Positions 38,077-46,018 of a DNA stretch of 64,000 nt are shown in pieces. The stretch's first letter is position 1. Each line of letters begins with the position of its first letter. Location of the stretch: NCBI RefSeq assembly GCF_900142465.1, contig NZ_FRAX01000012.1, forward strand, positions 58,445 to 122,444, written 5' to 3'. Under the pieces are notes generated by a model. That model saw nothing but the letters and a program-made list of their open reading frames with translations. It was not told the origin of the DNA and made no database searches. A program made the translations under genes and the position numbers. This stretch comes from Fibrobacter sp. UWH6 (GTDB taxonomy: Bacteria > Fibrobacterota > Fibrobacteria > Fibrobacterales > Fibrobacteraceae).

Positions 38077-39375
38077 CTAAGCCGCAATAATGATATCGTC
38101 TCGATCCAGGTCAGACACCGAAATATTGTTCATCTTGGTAAAGTTCAAGACCCAGGCGTCATAGGCAGAAGCTCCGCCGTTCTTGCCCTCCTTATTCATC
38201 AGGGCGGCGTTGTAAATCTTGTAGCGCTTGGGAGTCTTGCGCCAGGCCAGGAACTGGTCCTTCTTCTCCTTCATCCAGCCCTTTACAAAGGCTACAATGG
38301 CCTCGTTGGGGCAGCATTCCAGGAACGCCAGGATGTTTTTCTCGTGCTTTTCGTTAAGTCTGGTAGACTTTACCAGTTCCAGCAAGGAATGGCAGGTCGG
38401 AACAGCCAACTTGATGTTATTCTTGAAGGCCTCCCTGACAACCTTAACCATGACCTTGTCCATGGACTGCAGGATCTTCTTGACGTCAATCTCGTGAACG
38501 CGATCCACCTCGCAGAATTCCGCAAACTTCATGGCATAGCTGAAACCCACATAGGCCGACGCAATCTCCGTCAAGAAGTTGACGTTACCCGTGGTAATGT
38601 CATCGTTATTATTGCTGAAATTCATCAGACATTCCCCCAGGTGGGTCCAGTCGCGGGGCGAAGGCCCCTTCTTACCCTGAATGGCAAGCTCCTCGATGGT
38701 CTTGGTGGGGAGAACGATGAACTCCGGATACTTTCTCAAGAAATCGGGAACGGCCTCGTGAATCTGGCCGGCCTCCACGCGGCGGCTGAAATCCTCGAGG
38801 TACTCCTTGTCGGTGGGCGCGAAAGTGAAGTTCTTGATTCGGCTTTCCTGGGCCGGGTCGCGACGGGTGCCGTTATAAATCGTGGCGTTGTCGTTGTCGG
38901 CACAAACCACGTAAGTGTTCTCCTTGAGATCCACCCCGAACAGGCGGTGTTCCAGAAGCAGTTCCATAATACCGTCCTGGATAACCGCATTGCCGCGCTT
39001 ACATTCGTCCAGGAACAGAATATAAATATCGTCGTATTGGGTCAGACGGCTGTAATGCATGCCGTTTTCTTCGTACAGCTGGGCCATCTTGTCGTCGTAG
39101 GCCTTGCAAGTGGGAATCCAGCTGGGCGGGCAGCTATAAGTTCGACCGCCGAATTCCTGGAAGTTACCGATCAGGTCGGCCGGATCCATAATAGACACGC
39201 AGCGGCTAATCACATGCACCCGATCCAGGGGCAAGCCGTGCTTCTTGGCGATAATCTTGCGGACAGTGTTGTGAACGTAGCTGGTCTTGCCGATACCATG
39301 GTTACCCATGAGCCCCAGAGTGTGAGACGGCAGAAGACCATTTTCAATGAAACGATTAATCGAATTGATATCCAT
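38077..39375 (-). CDS. MoxR-like AAA+ ATPase
   Basis: The 432-residue product starts at ATG 39375 behind GGTGAGGTG (a longer frame is less likely). It carries Walker A GNHGIGKTSY, the sensor-type region CVSIMDPADLIGNFQEFGGR, Walker B-like DIYILFLDECKRGN and IMELLLEHRLFGVDLKENTY, typical of MoxR ATPases. The C-terminal third is helical. It forms a two-gene unit with the VWA/HExxH protein just downstream. In such systems the ATPase drives conformational work while the VWA protein binds the substrate. Confidence 0.88.
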   Translation of the reverse strand: MDINSINRFIENGLLPSHTLGLMGNHGIGKTSYVHNTVRKIIAKKHGLPLDRVHVISRCVSIMDPADLIGNFQEFGGRTYSCPPSWIPTCKAYDDKMAQLYEENGMHYSRLTQYDDIYILFLDECKRGNAVIQDGIMELLLEHRLFGVDLKENTYVVCADNDNATIYNGTRRDPAQESRIKNFTFAPTDKEYLEDFSRRVEAGQIHEAVPDFLRKYPEFIVLPTKTIEELAIQGKKGPSPRDWTHLGECLMNFSNNNDDITTGNVNFLTEIASAYVGFSYAMKFAEFCEVDRVHEIDVKKILQSMDKVMVKVVREAFKNNIKLAVPTCHSLLELVKSTRLNEKHEKNILAFLECCPNEAIVAFVKGWMKEKKDQFLAWRKTPKRYKIYNAALMNKEGKNGGASAYDAWVLNFTKMNNISVSDLDRDDIIIAA

Positions 39376-39426
39376 ATTTTTACACCTCACCTATATTATC
39401 GTTTGATCGCCTCAAATTGTATAATC

Positions 39427-39462
39427 AAAAAAAAAAATGACCCGCCATCTAATGGCAGGTCA
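39427..39462 (-). terminator. Terminator after subtilase-like gene
   Basis: An 11-bp imperfect stem (TGACCCGCCAT with ATGGCAGGTCA, one mismatch) is followed on the minus strand by 11 T's. It lies 40 bases beyond the stop at 39502. Confidence 0.9.
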
Positions 39463-39501
39463 AGTTTTTATTCGTCAGAACCTTACGAAACGGAACCGCA
39501 T

Positions 39502-41376
39502 CTATTCCTTATACTCAAGGAAGTTGAAGCCAAGCTTAATCTTGTGATGACGGGGATGACCTTCACCATTGATATCTTCGTAAAGAAGAATCTTGACCTT
39601 GACGGTCTGTTCCTGGGTAGCCGTGTAGCTCAACAGTTCATAAGGAGTTGCGCCGTTATTGGAGGCACTGGCAAGAGTCTTGCCCGAGTTGTCAACCAGG
39701 AACAGGTCGAAGTCCTGGGGAACGCGGTTATACGTTGCAATATCGTCACCAGAAGAGAGCCAAGAAATGGCGGCACGATACTTATATCCCGGCTTTACAG
39801 TAAAGGGGATGAACAGTTCGTACTGATTCTTGCCGCTAACCTTTGTGAACATCCTATTGATATCGCCATACCAGTAGTTAGACTTATTGATGTAATGTTC
39901 ATAACCAGGTTCGTTAATGTATTCAGAACCCATGAGAGCCGGATAGTAAGGAATGCCAACGGCACCGCTCTTGTTTTCATCGTTGATTTTCAGGATGCTG
40001 GAAGTCAGGAGTCGAGCCTTGGCCATTTCGGGATGGTAACGCATGAAAGGCTGTCTCCTAATGAGATTGGCCATCATGTTGGCGGTATAAGCCGTAGCAC
40101 CCATAGTTCCATCCATAACCTCGTACTTGGTGTAGACGGAATCACCCTTGGAGTAGGTCTTGACATCGGTCTTGCGCTTGGACTTATCGAAGAAGCTAAA
40201 GTCCGTGTAGTTCGCAATTTCGGGCTTCTGGCCCCTTACGGTCTTGCCAGCGTTGGTGTACGGGGCGTTGGCCCAGGCCGAGAAGAAACCCATGGTATTC
40301 TTGGTATCTACAGAACCGACGGTGATTGCGTTGGCGGCATAAGCCTTGGCATTCATCAGGCCCTTTCTATTGTTCTTGTAGTTACCGGCACCCACGATTT
40401 CAAGCATGTGGTTTTCGTAGATGTAATTATCCAGCTCCCTGGTCTCTTCGGTATACTTATCGGTGGGAGTATCTTCGGCAGCATGAACACCCATGTAAAT
40501 CTGGGGGTCACGGCTAGACGGATTTTCGGGATACGGGCTCTTTTCGCACTTGGAGTTGTGAATAAAAGTGTAAGCACCCTTATTCTGACCCGGCATAGCG
40601 TAATTCAGGAGAGTGGCGTTGTATTCGTCATTCGGGGTGGGTACATGAGCCTGGCAAGTGATATTATCCAAAACACTGCCTTCCAGCAAGAAGAACTTCG
40701 AGGGAGTCTGATCCTTCAACCAGGCCGGGTAAGCCTTGGTATCTACATAGATGCCGACATAATCGTCACTAAAGTTATAATAGTTGTATTTCAGATTCTC
40801 GTAAGGGAAGGCCTTTCCGCTCTGGCTGTACGGCACTTCATCGAAGTTCTTGAACTGCAAGTAAACATAGTCATTGTAGGAAGAAGAAATCCCCACAATC
40901 GTAAGCTTGTCGGAATTGGTCTTGGAGAAACTGACATCGTAGCCCGTAGCCGTCTTTGCACCATTAACCGTATAGGGGGTAGTGGAGAAATTGTATATGA
41001 CGGGAGTTTGATCGTACTGGCTCCACCCGAAATAATACCTGGCGTTAGGAGTATGATAAAGGGAGTAGCAATTGGTATTGTAGTAGGTCTGGTACGTGAT
41101 GAAATTCTTCGTAGGGAGACCATCAGATCCACGATCATGATTGTAAATACCTTCATCGAATTCGGCTCGGTACGCAGCCTTAACAGCTACAGATGCGGCC
41201 TGCAGGTTGTCGCCACCAAGGCCATTTTTCTTGATAGCCATGTGGTCAGCATCCTTATAGACCATGGGTGAATTCATCTTGCTAGCCTTACGGCCAAGAA
41301 GGTCATAATTAGTCGCTGCACCTGCAGTTACGCAGGCAAGCGCCGTCGTCATGACGCACAGTGTCTTTTTTTTCAT
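39502..41376 (-). CDS. Secreted subtilase-like (S8) protein, catalytic Ser motif probably lost
   Basis: The 624-residue product starts at ATG 41376 (GAGG 7 bases upstream). The first 25 residues form a signal peptide (KKKTLCVMTTALACVTAGAA). The C-terminal two-thirds resemble S8 peptidases: LEIVGAGNYKNNRKGLMNAK, AANAITVGSVDTKNTMGFFS, GKTVRGQKPEIANYTDF, then DGTMGATAYTANMMANLIRR, where active subtilases have GTS-A-P. Here the Ser is Met, and I find no clear Asp/His triad. The final 100 residues are beta-rich. It is probably an inactive peptidase relative with a binding role in the envelope or outside the cell. Confidence 0.65.
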   Translation of the reverse strand: MKKKTLCVMTTALACVTAGAATNYDLLGRKASKMNSPMVYKDADHMAIKKNGLGGDNLQAASVAVKAAYRAEFDEGIYNHDRGSDGLPTKNFITYQTYYNTNCYSLYHTPNARYYFGWSQYDQTPVIYNFSTTPYTVNGAKTATGYDVSFSKTNSDKLTIVGISSSYNDYVYLQFKNFDEVPYSQSGKAFPYENLKYNYYNFSDDYVGIYVDTKAYPAWLKDQTPSKFFLLEGSVLDNITCQAHVPTPNDEYNATLLNYAMPGQNKGAYTFIHNSKCEKSPYPENPSSRDPQIYMGVHAAEDTPTDKYTEETRELDNYIYENHMLEIVGAGNYKNNRKGLMNAKAYAANAITVGSVDTKNTMGFFSAWANAPYTNAGKTVRGQKPEIANYTDFSFFDKSKRKTDVKTYSKGDSVYTKYEVMDGTMGATAYTANMMANLIRRQPFMRYHPEMAKARLLTSSILKINDENKSGAVGIPYYPALMGSEYINEPGYEHYINKSNYWYGDINRMFTKVSGKNQYELFIPFTVKPGYKYRAAISWLSSGDDIATYNRVPQDFDLFLVDNSGKTLASASNNGATPYELLSYTATQEQTVKVKILLYEDINGEGHPRHHKIKLGFNFLEYKE

Positions 41377-41577
41377 CTTTTCCTCTTCATTTTCCCTACG
41401 CAACAGTTTTACGACCGTTAATACGATCGTTGGCGAAATATAAAATAGTTTGTCATAAATTTCGGTAAAATTTTGTACGAGCAAAAAATCTGCAATACAG
41501 ATGCAGTTAATTTGTCATACATGTACAGCAAAATGCTTGTAAATCAATTTTAATACAGGAGCAAACGATAAAACAAA

Positions 41578-41603
41578 AGCTGATGGTTTTGAAACCACCA
41601 GCT
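41578..41603. terminator. Dispersed terminator hairpin, copy 1
   Basis: AGCTGATGGTTTTGAAACCACCAGCT core: AGCTG-TGGTTT pairs with AAACCA-CAGCT around a short loop. The sequence recurs at 44800-44824, 45983-46007, 52156-52180 and 63685-63710. Here it separates the subtilase-like gene region from the DUF3791 module. It may work in both directions. Confidence 0.75.
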
Positions 41604-41680
41604 GTAATTTCAACAACTGTTTGCAAAATGAAAAAGCTAAGACCCTGGGGCTATAGGTACTTGTTAAATATATAGAAATT

Positions 41681-41881
41681 TTATCCACGTAATTCAGCGA
41701 TGATATCATTTACAATATACGTATCACTCATCAGCTCATACCCATATTTCGGGTCATGCATCATCTTACCAACTTCGCTGTTATAGAATAAAAGCAAGGC
41801 TTGCTTCGGAGAAATTTTCAGCTGATCGGCAAGTTGCATAATTACACGGCCCATCTTACGCCACAAGACATTTTCGTTCAT
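41681..41881 (-). CDS. DUF3791 family protein (possible antitoxin)
   Basis: The 66-residue product shows the DUF3791 pattern: KMGRVIMQLADQLKISPKQA, then an aromatic YGYELMSDTYIVNDIIAELR. It is the last gene of a DUF3791-DUF3990-DUF3791 cluster, three bases after the DUF3990 gene. In other genomes DUF3791 is found next to DUF3990, suggesting that they work together. An antitoxin or accessory role is inferred. Start ATG 41881. Confidence 0.7.
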   Translation of the reverse strand: MNENVLWRKMGRVIMQLADQLKISPKQALLLFYNSEVGKMMHDPKYGYELMSDTYIVNDIIAELRG

Positions 41882-41884
41882 ACT

Positions 41885-42373
41885 CTACAACCTAATCGAC
41901 TGTTTAAAGGTTAAGCAGCTGTCAACTAGAACCTGGTTCGCAATGCAAATCTGATGACGAAGCTCCGTATTCACGAGTTTGTCAAGAGCCTGTTCTACAG
42001 TTATAATGCCATCTACATACAAATCAACAGTCGTGATAACACTGTCGTTCGCAATACCACCCTCAATGGCATCGTATCCAAGCCAGGGTCTCATTCCCTT
42101 ACGGCTAAAAGCAACAAAATCAAGCCATTCCTTGTTGTAATCTTCAAAAGAGAGTAGTTTATAAACAGCGTTGTTCAAGGAATTTCGATCAAACTCATAA
42201 ATGTTAAGAAAAGCCTCGGAATTTTTCTTTCTTCCAGACTTAATTTTCGCCCATCGTTCAGCCTGTTCTCGGTGTTTCGTCAAATAGAAACCAGGGCCGA
42301 AATCAAGATCCGAGCGACCTATTCCCACAAGAGGTCTTTCAACAACAACCAAGGAGCCATGATATAAAATCAC
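41885..42373 (-). CDS. DUF3990 protein (ADP-ribosyltransferase-like)
   Basis: The 162-residue protein begins ILYHGSLVVVERPLVGIGRS and continues DLDFGPGFYLTKHREQAERW, the DUF3990 core. The HGS, 'DFG.GFYLT' and 'A..WA' elements resemble ADP-ribosyltransferase folds, and a further IEGGIANDSVITTVDLYVDG with QICIANQ near the end completes the pattern. It would be the toxin/effector of a small operon with DUF3791 genes on both sides, overlapping the upstream one by 4 bases. Activity is inferred from fold resemblance only. Confidence 0.75.
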   Translation of the reverse strand: MILYHGSLVVVERPLVGIGRSDLDFGPGFYLTKHREQAERWAKIKSGRKKNSEAFLNIYEFDRNSLNNAVYKLLSFEDYNKEWLDFVAFSRKGMRPWLGYDAIEGGIANDSVITTVDLYVDGIITVEQALDKLVNTELRHQICIANQVLVDSCLTFKQSIRL

Positions 42374-42606
42374 AAGTCATTCTCCCAGTTGACTAGGGTT
42401 TCGGCGATGTCGTCTGCCACATATTCCTTGCTTTGAGTATGCAGCATTTCATAGCCTTCCAAAAGGCGCTTTTCTATCAGATTCTGTTTTTCAAGACGGT
42501 TTACGAATTCAGTCGGTTCCACGCCAAGGACTTTCGCCCCACCTTCTATGGCAAGGACTACAAACTGAATAACGTCGCTTTCATGTGTTCTCGGCAATCC
42601 TTCCAT
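42370..42606 (-). CDS. DUF3791 family protein (first gene of module)
   Basis: The 78-residue product contains ESDVIQFVVLAIEGGAKVLG, a helix-helix pattern, and EGYEMLHTQSKEYVADDIAE, the typical DUF3791 ending 'Y..LHT.......DI...'. Its stop overlaps the DUF3990 start by 4 bases, so the two are translationally coupled. The second DUF3791 gene in this operon (41681) is more divergent; two antitoxin-like genes around one toxin is unusual. Confidence 0.75.
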   Translation of the reverse strand: MEGLPRTHESDVIQFVVLAIEGGAKVLGVEPTEFVNRLEKQNLIEKRLLEGYEMLHTQSKEYVADDIAETLVNWENDL

Positions 42607-42717
42607 AAAACCTCGTTCTTATCGTAAACAAAACTGGGCAAAACCCACCAGACAATTATAATAAAGTTCAAGCGATAACGTATGTTGTCTTTCGCAAATT
42701 TCTCTGAGGGGGTGGGC

Positions 42718-42923
42718 TTAAGCGGCGGATTCCACGAGCTCAACCGTCTCGGCGGCACCATCATCCGACTTGGCCCTGGCAAGAGCCCGCCAGGCCCTTC
42801 GGGCTTCCATCCCTAACGCAACCTCCTGTAAGCTAACATTGCGACGGGCTATCCCATTATAGAGTTTTTCTTGACCGTTTGTTCAAAATCAATATCGCTT
42901 AAAACGGAGAAATCGTAGTTCAT
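42718..42923 (-). pseudogene. Relic of small gene(s) after RhuM
   Basis: From ATG 42923 (overlapping the RhuM stop) the frame reads MNYDFSVLSDIDFEQTVKKN and stops after 24 residues; the start looks like a PD-(D/E)XK-type restriction enzyme N-terminus. In another frame just downstream is a protein-like stretch: EKLYNGIARRNVSLQEVALG and EARRAWRALARAKSDD, ending at TAA 42718. Both parts look like pieces of genes joined by deletion or frameshift. Confidence 0.4.
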
Positions 42924-43789
42924 ACAATTACCTGTTCTCTAATTCCTGCAACCAGGCAATTTGTCAATAAAGTTTTTACCCTGCTCAAGTTTTTTTTGAA
43001 GTTTTTTTCTCGATCGTCTTGATAGAATCCAAGAAAGCCTTTTCTACAGACGAGAGCGTCTTTTGCTGGTATTTGCCCCATGGCTCGCAATTCCCTTTCA
43101 TCCAGATAATTTTTGGCAATCAACGCCTCTTGAAGAGTCGGCTTATCCCCAGAAAAAGTCGTAAGTCCCATAAAAACCTTTTCGGCATCTGCGTGGCTAT
43201 TGATGACCTCCGCCGCAGTCTGCCCGTGCACGGCAAAATGCATCTTGTTCTGCACCTTCTTGAAGAACAGAACCGATGTATCCGCCTTGGGGTCATAGTC
43301 AATACTCGTCGCGTAAATGTCGAGAACCTGTCGGTAGAACACCTTCTCGCTGGCACGGATGTCGCGAATCCGCGCCAGAAGTTCTTGCCAGTAGCTGCCT
43401 CCGCCAAGATTTTTCAGGCGTTCATCGTCCATCGTAAAGCCCTTGACAATATACTCCTTGAGGCGTTTCGTGGCCCACTGCCTGAACTGGGTGCCACGCA
43501 GGGACTTTACGCGGTAACCGACAGAAATAATGACGTCAAGGTTGTAAAAATTGGTCATTTTCGTCAAATTATGCGTAAATTCGGAATTTCCGAATTTTCT
43601 CATCACCTGCGATTCGACCAGTTCACCTTCCTGGAAAATGTTCTTTATATGCTCGTTTATGGTCGATTTAGACTTGCTAAACAGCACGGACATCTGGTCC
43701 TGCGTAAGCCAGGCCGTCTCGTCCTCGAAACGGACCTCCACATTGATGGACTCGTCATTGGTCCTGAAAATTACAATCTCTTCGTTCAT
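42920..43789 (-). CDS. RhuM-like protein, C-terminus altered
   Basis: The 289-residue protein matches RhuM/virulence-protein family members: EIVIFRTNDESINVEVRFED, ETAWLTQDQMSVLFSKSKST, NEHIKNIFQEGELV, then NLDVIISVGYRVKSLRGTQF, QWATKRLKEYIVKGFTMDDE and VLDIYATSIDYDPKADTSVL. Up to LDERELRAM it follows the family. After that the sequence (QIPAKDALVCRKGFLGFYQD) is unlike the usual long helix, so a frameshift or deletion near 43080 is likely and the protein is shorter than the usual ~330 residues. The function of RhuM is unknown. Confidence 0.7.
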   Translation of the reverse strand: MNEEIVIFRTNDESINVEVRFEDETAWLTQDQMSVLFSKSKSTINEHIKNIFQEGELVESQVMRKFGNSEFTHNLTKMTNFYNLDVIISVGYRVKSLRGTQFRQWATKRLKEYIVKGFTMDDERLKNLGGGSYWQELLARIRDIRASEKVFYRQVLDIYATSIDYDPKADTSVLFFKKVQNKMHFAVHGQTAAEVINSHADAEKVFMGLTTFSGDKPTLQEALIAKNYLDERELRAMGQIPAKDALVCRKGFLGFYQDDREKNFKKNLSRVKTLLTNCLVAGIREQVIV

Positions 43790-43940
43790 ACCGCCCTAAA
43801 AATCTGTACATTTGTTCACTATCAAATGTACACAAACGCAGGACGGTTGTCAATACCCCCGGCGCATTTTTTGAAAAATATTTCGCGGGGGCGCACCAGC
43901 GACCCCGCGGGCATCTTGCGCCCCGCATCCAGCAACAGCC

Positions 43941-44144
43941 CTACCTCAACGGATTCTTGTCGCTCTTGTACCACTTCATGAATTCGGCGATGCCGTCGTG
44001 AAGGCTCCAGTAGATCCAAGAGTACAATGTAGCTTTTGGCAGGTTCATTTCTTCGGCGATGGTCTTTACAGACGGGCATCCCGGCTTCTTTATGCGTTCA
44101 AGAAAGGAATCCCTGAGGGTTGTATCGGTAGTTTTTTTGGACAT
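43941..44144 (-). CDS. Small HTH protein
   Basis: The 67-residue product has a helix-turn-helix: CPSVKTIAEEMNLPKATLYS followed by WIYWSLHDGIAEFMKWYKS. The 'T...A...NLPKAT.Y.W' motif is typical. It begins at ATG 44144 with GGGACT upstream. A regulator of a neighbouring mobile or toxin gene is likely. The frame at 43822-44079 overlapping it is a shadow. Confidence 0.55.
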   Translation of the reverse strand: MSKKTTDTTLRDSFLERIKKPGCPSVKTIAEEMNLPKATLYSWIYWSLHDGIAEFMKWYKSDKNPLR

Positions 44145-44399
44145 GAAAGTCCCCTTTCCGCCCCGAATTTAGGAGTTGAAAGCGGACATTTTGACCTGAG
44201 GAAGGGGGTCCGGACTGGCGGCTCCGCCGCTCCGGAATAATCACGCCTCCCCAGATAAGTCAGGAGGATTAAAATCACAACATTTACAAATTACACTTTC
44301 GTGATTAAAATTGAAGGGGATGCATTCTGCCTGATGTAGGAAAGAGTATCTCTAGGACATCTGTGAACAACAGATGTTTTTCTTTTTCAAGGAGATACT

Positions 44400-44810
44400 A
44401 TGCCTAAACAGCAGCAGGGGAAAGTTCGTGCTGGATATGGCAAGCATGTGATTAAGATGGCGTCGGAGGCATTGACAGAAAAATTTGGAAACGGAATCTC
44501 TGTTGCATCGCTTAAAGGATTCCGCAAATTTTACCTTACTTTTATTTGACAGAATATTAGCGAAAAATTTTACAAATTGCTTGTTACAAAAATTCCTTAT
44601 GGAAATGGGGAAAGGCTATGCTTTGGTAAGCCGCCAACAGCATATTCATACTGAAGATAATGACTACTACATCAATCTCGTGTTTTACAATTACTTGCTT
44701 AAATGCTTTGTGTTGGTTGATTTAAAGACTCGAAAAAATTTCGTACGAAGATGTTGGACAGATGGATATGTATCTAATGTTGTACGAGAGATTAAGAAAG
44801 GCTGATGGTT
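44400..44810 (+). pseudogene. DUF1016 (YhcG-like) nuclease, decayed
   Basis: Two parts are seen. The N-terminal helical part starts at ATG 44400 behind AAGGAG: AGYGKHVIKMASEALTEKFG and NGISVASLKGFRKFYLTF, then a stop. The C-terminal nuclease part is read from 44485: QKFLMEMGKGYALVSRQQHI, DNDYYINLVFYNYLLKCFVL, with VDLKTRK then a frameshift into ISYEDVGQMDMYLMLYER. These match the DUF1016 pattern of the PD-(D/E)XK fold. A large internal segment is missing and at least two frame breaks exist, so it is a relic. Confidence 0.75.
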
Positions 44811-45046
44811 TGAAAACCACCAGCTGCAATCATTTCCGTAAACAGCCCCTCAATAAATTGTGATTTTTCCTCTATTGAGAGATCGTTTATAGATTTACCA
44901 ACCTTTTCGGCATAGGCAACCAAAGCACGGTGATCGTATCGGCAAGGAGGAGCAACCTTGTAAGGGTCAACACCTCCGTTAACTTCTTCGAAAAAAAACT
45001 CGCCGAACAAGATCGGTGTTTCTCGTATTTCACGAACCACTTTCAT
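44792..45046 (-). CDS. Small protein sharing N-terminus with 45579 gene
   Basis: The 84-residue product begins KVVREIRETPILFGE and contains EVNGGVDPYKV, both motifs shared with the small protein at 45579-45797; the rest (DHRALVAYAEKVGKSINDLS) is different. The gene is separated from its relative by the GNAT gene. Its last codons run through a copy of the dispersed terminator hairpin. It looks like a chimeric, internally deleted second antitoxin-like gene. Start ATG 45046 overlaps the GNAT stop. Confidence 0.5.
   Translation of the reverse strand: MKVVREIRETPILFGEFFFEEVNGGVDPYKVAPPCRYDHRALVAYAEKVGKSINDLSIEEKSQFIEGLFTEMIAAGGFQTISLS
44800..44824. terminator. Dispersed terminator hairpin, copy 2
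   Basis: GGCTGATGGTTTG...AACCACCAGCT, the same hairpin as at 41578. It is embedded in the last codons of the 44792 gene and downstream of the decayed DUF1016 gene, so it lies between converging genes. Confidence 0.7.
45003..45039. repeat. Direct repeat flanking GNAT gene, copy 1
   Basis: Thirty-seven bases, with 35 identical to 45760-45796. They encode the shared N-terminus VREIRETPILFG of the two small proteins. A second shared patch lies at 44964-44990 / 45598-45624 (GTCAACACCTCC core). They mark a duplication around the GNAT toxin-type gene. Confidence 0.7.
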
Positions 45047-45597
45047 TTAATGTCCATCAAATCAAAGTACATCAACCGGGTATGCGGATTACATTCATCT
45101 ACGTGATTCAAGAAATCAAACCCATTCTTTTGGTAGAATGGAATCGCAGCCAAATACGCATCTACAGTAAGGAATCTACAGCCAGTCTTGTTATCCATTG
45201 AAAACAGAGACTTGATATAGTCCACAACCATCGATCCAACATGTTTTTTCCTTGCAGAAACATCAACCCCAAGGCGACATATTTTAACTGCAGGATAACA
45301 TTTAAATCGTTTAGCTTGAGGAAAACCTTGATTTTTACGGAAACGATTAAACTCAGTCCTGCCCGGAAAATCTGTTATGGCAACCTTATCATTCGCCAAG
45401 CTACAAAATGCATAAACGTCACTAGCATCTTGCGGATTGACACACACATAACTTGTAGCTAGCAATGATTTAGCAAATGGAGCCGACTGATTTAAAATGA
45501 AGTCATTCAAATCAGCATCGCCACAATCAAATGCTTTAACAGTTTCCGAAGATTTAAGTTTTAGAAATTTAGGGACAATCACACCTGTCTGAAACAA
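45043..45597 (-). CDS. GNAT acetyltransferase, TacT/AtaT-toxin-like
   Basis: The 184-residue protein has GNAT features: ETVKAFDCGDADLNDFILNQ at the N-terminus (the 'F.CG...LN.FL...A' motif of toxin-type GNATs), VYAFCSLANDKVAI, then YPAVKICRLGVDVSARKKHV, the acetyl-CoA-binding segment VGSMVVDYIKSLFS, and RFLTVDAYLAAIPFYQKNGF. These enzymes acetylate aminoacyl-tRNA and stop translation. It overlaps by 19 bases with a small upstream gene that would be the antitoxin, though that protein is not of the usual ribbon-helix-helix type. Confidence 0.85.
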   Translation of the reverse strand: MFQTGVIVPKFLKLKSSETVKAFDCGDADLNDFILNQSAPFAKSLLATSYVCVNPQDASDVYAFCSLANDKVAITDFPGRTEFNRFRKNQGFPQAKRFKCYPAVKICRLGVDVSARKKHVGSMVVDYIKSLFSMDNKTGCRFLTVDAYLAAIPFYQKNGFDFLNHVDECNPHTRLMYFDLMDIK

Positions 45598-45797
45598 GGA
45601 TCAACACCTCCATTTGCTTCTTCGCGCGCGCGTTTTTCACGCATTCCCTCCTCATACGCTTTACACATGATTTCGTAATTCCGTAAGCGTCTAGCGCGAG
45701 CTTCTGGAGACTCGGTGCGTTTTTCCTGCATACGGGCTAAGAAACGGCGAGCATCCTCACCGAACAAGATCGGGGTTTCTCGTATTTCACGAGCCAT
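45579..45797 (-). CDS. Small antitoxin-like protein upstream of GNAT
   Basis: The 72-residue product is highly charged: AREIRETPILFGEDARRFLA, RMQEKRTESPEARARRLRNY, then KAYEEGMREKRAREEANGGV. The 'REIRETPILFGEDA..F' start is a motif I associate with small Fibrobacter/gut bacterial proteins preceding GNAT genes. It starts at ATG 45797 and overlaps the GNAT gene by 19 bases. Its role as antitoxin is inferred from this arrangement. It shares its N-terminus with the 44792 gene. Confidence 0.65.
   Translation of the reverse strand: MAREIRETPILFGEDARRFLARMQEKRTESPEARARRLRNYEIMCKAYEEGMREKRAREEANGGVDPCFRQV
45760..45796. repeat. Direct repeat flanking GNAT gene, copy 2
   Basis: The second copy of the 37-base repeat, within the start of the antitoxin-like gene. 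Together with copy 1 (45003-45039) it brackets the GNAT gene, leaving 720 bases between copies. Confidence 0.7.
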
Positions 45798-45982
45798 AAT
45801 TACCTCTTGTTTTGGTTCATCTAAATAACAGCCTTTAGGCAGGTTGGCGACCGACCGGTGGTCCCAAAAGCAAATCTAGAATCACTAACCCTGCCGCGTC
45901 AAGGGATACAAATTAGGGTTGATCATTTTGCAAACAACTGTTTGCACGATTTCATATTCTGTCAACACAACTAAAAAGTAAA

Positions 45983-46007
45983 AGCTGATGGTTCTTGACC
46001 ACCAGCT
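45983..46007. terminator. Dispersed terminator hairpin, copy 3
   Basis: AGCTGATGGT TCTTG ACCACCAGCT; a 10-bp stem with one mismatch. It lies 12 bases downstream of the galE relic on the minus strand and is preceded by AAAAAG on the plus strand, so it is likely bidirectional. Confidence 0.75.
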
Positions 46008-46018
46008 TTACTCGTCTT

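Noticed and set aside
38344..41271. 975-residue plus-strand frame across MoxR and the subtilase-like gene
   Set aside because: It runs through a terminator and two certain minus-strand genes. An antisense shadow of length caused by codon bias.
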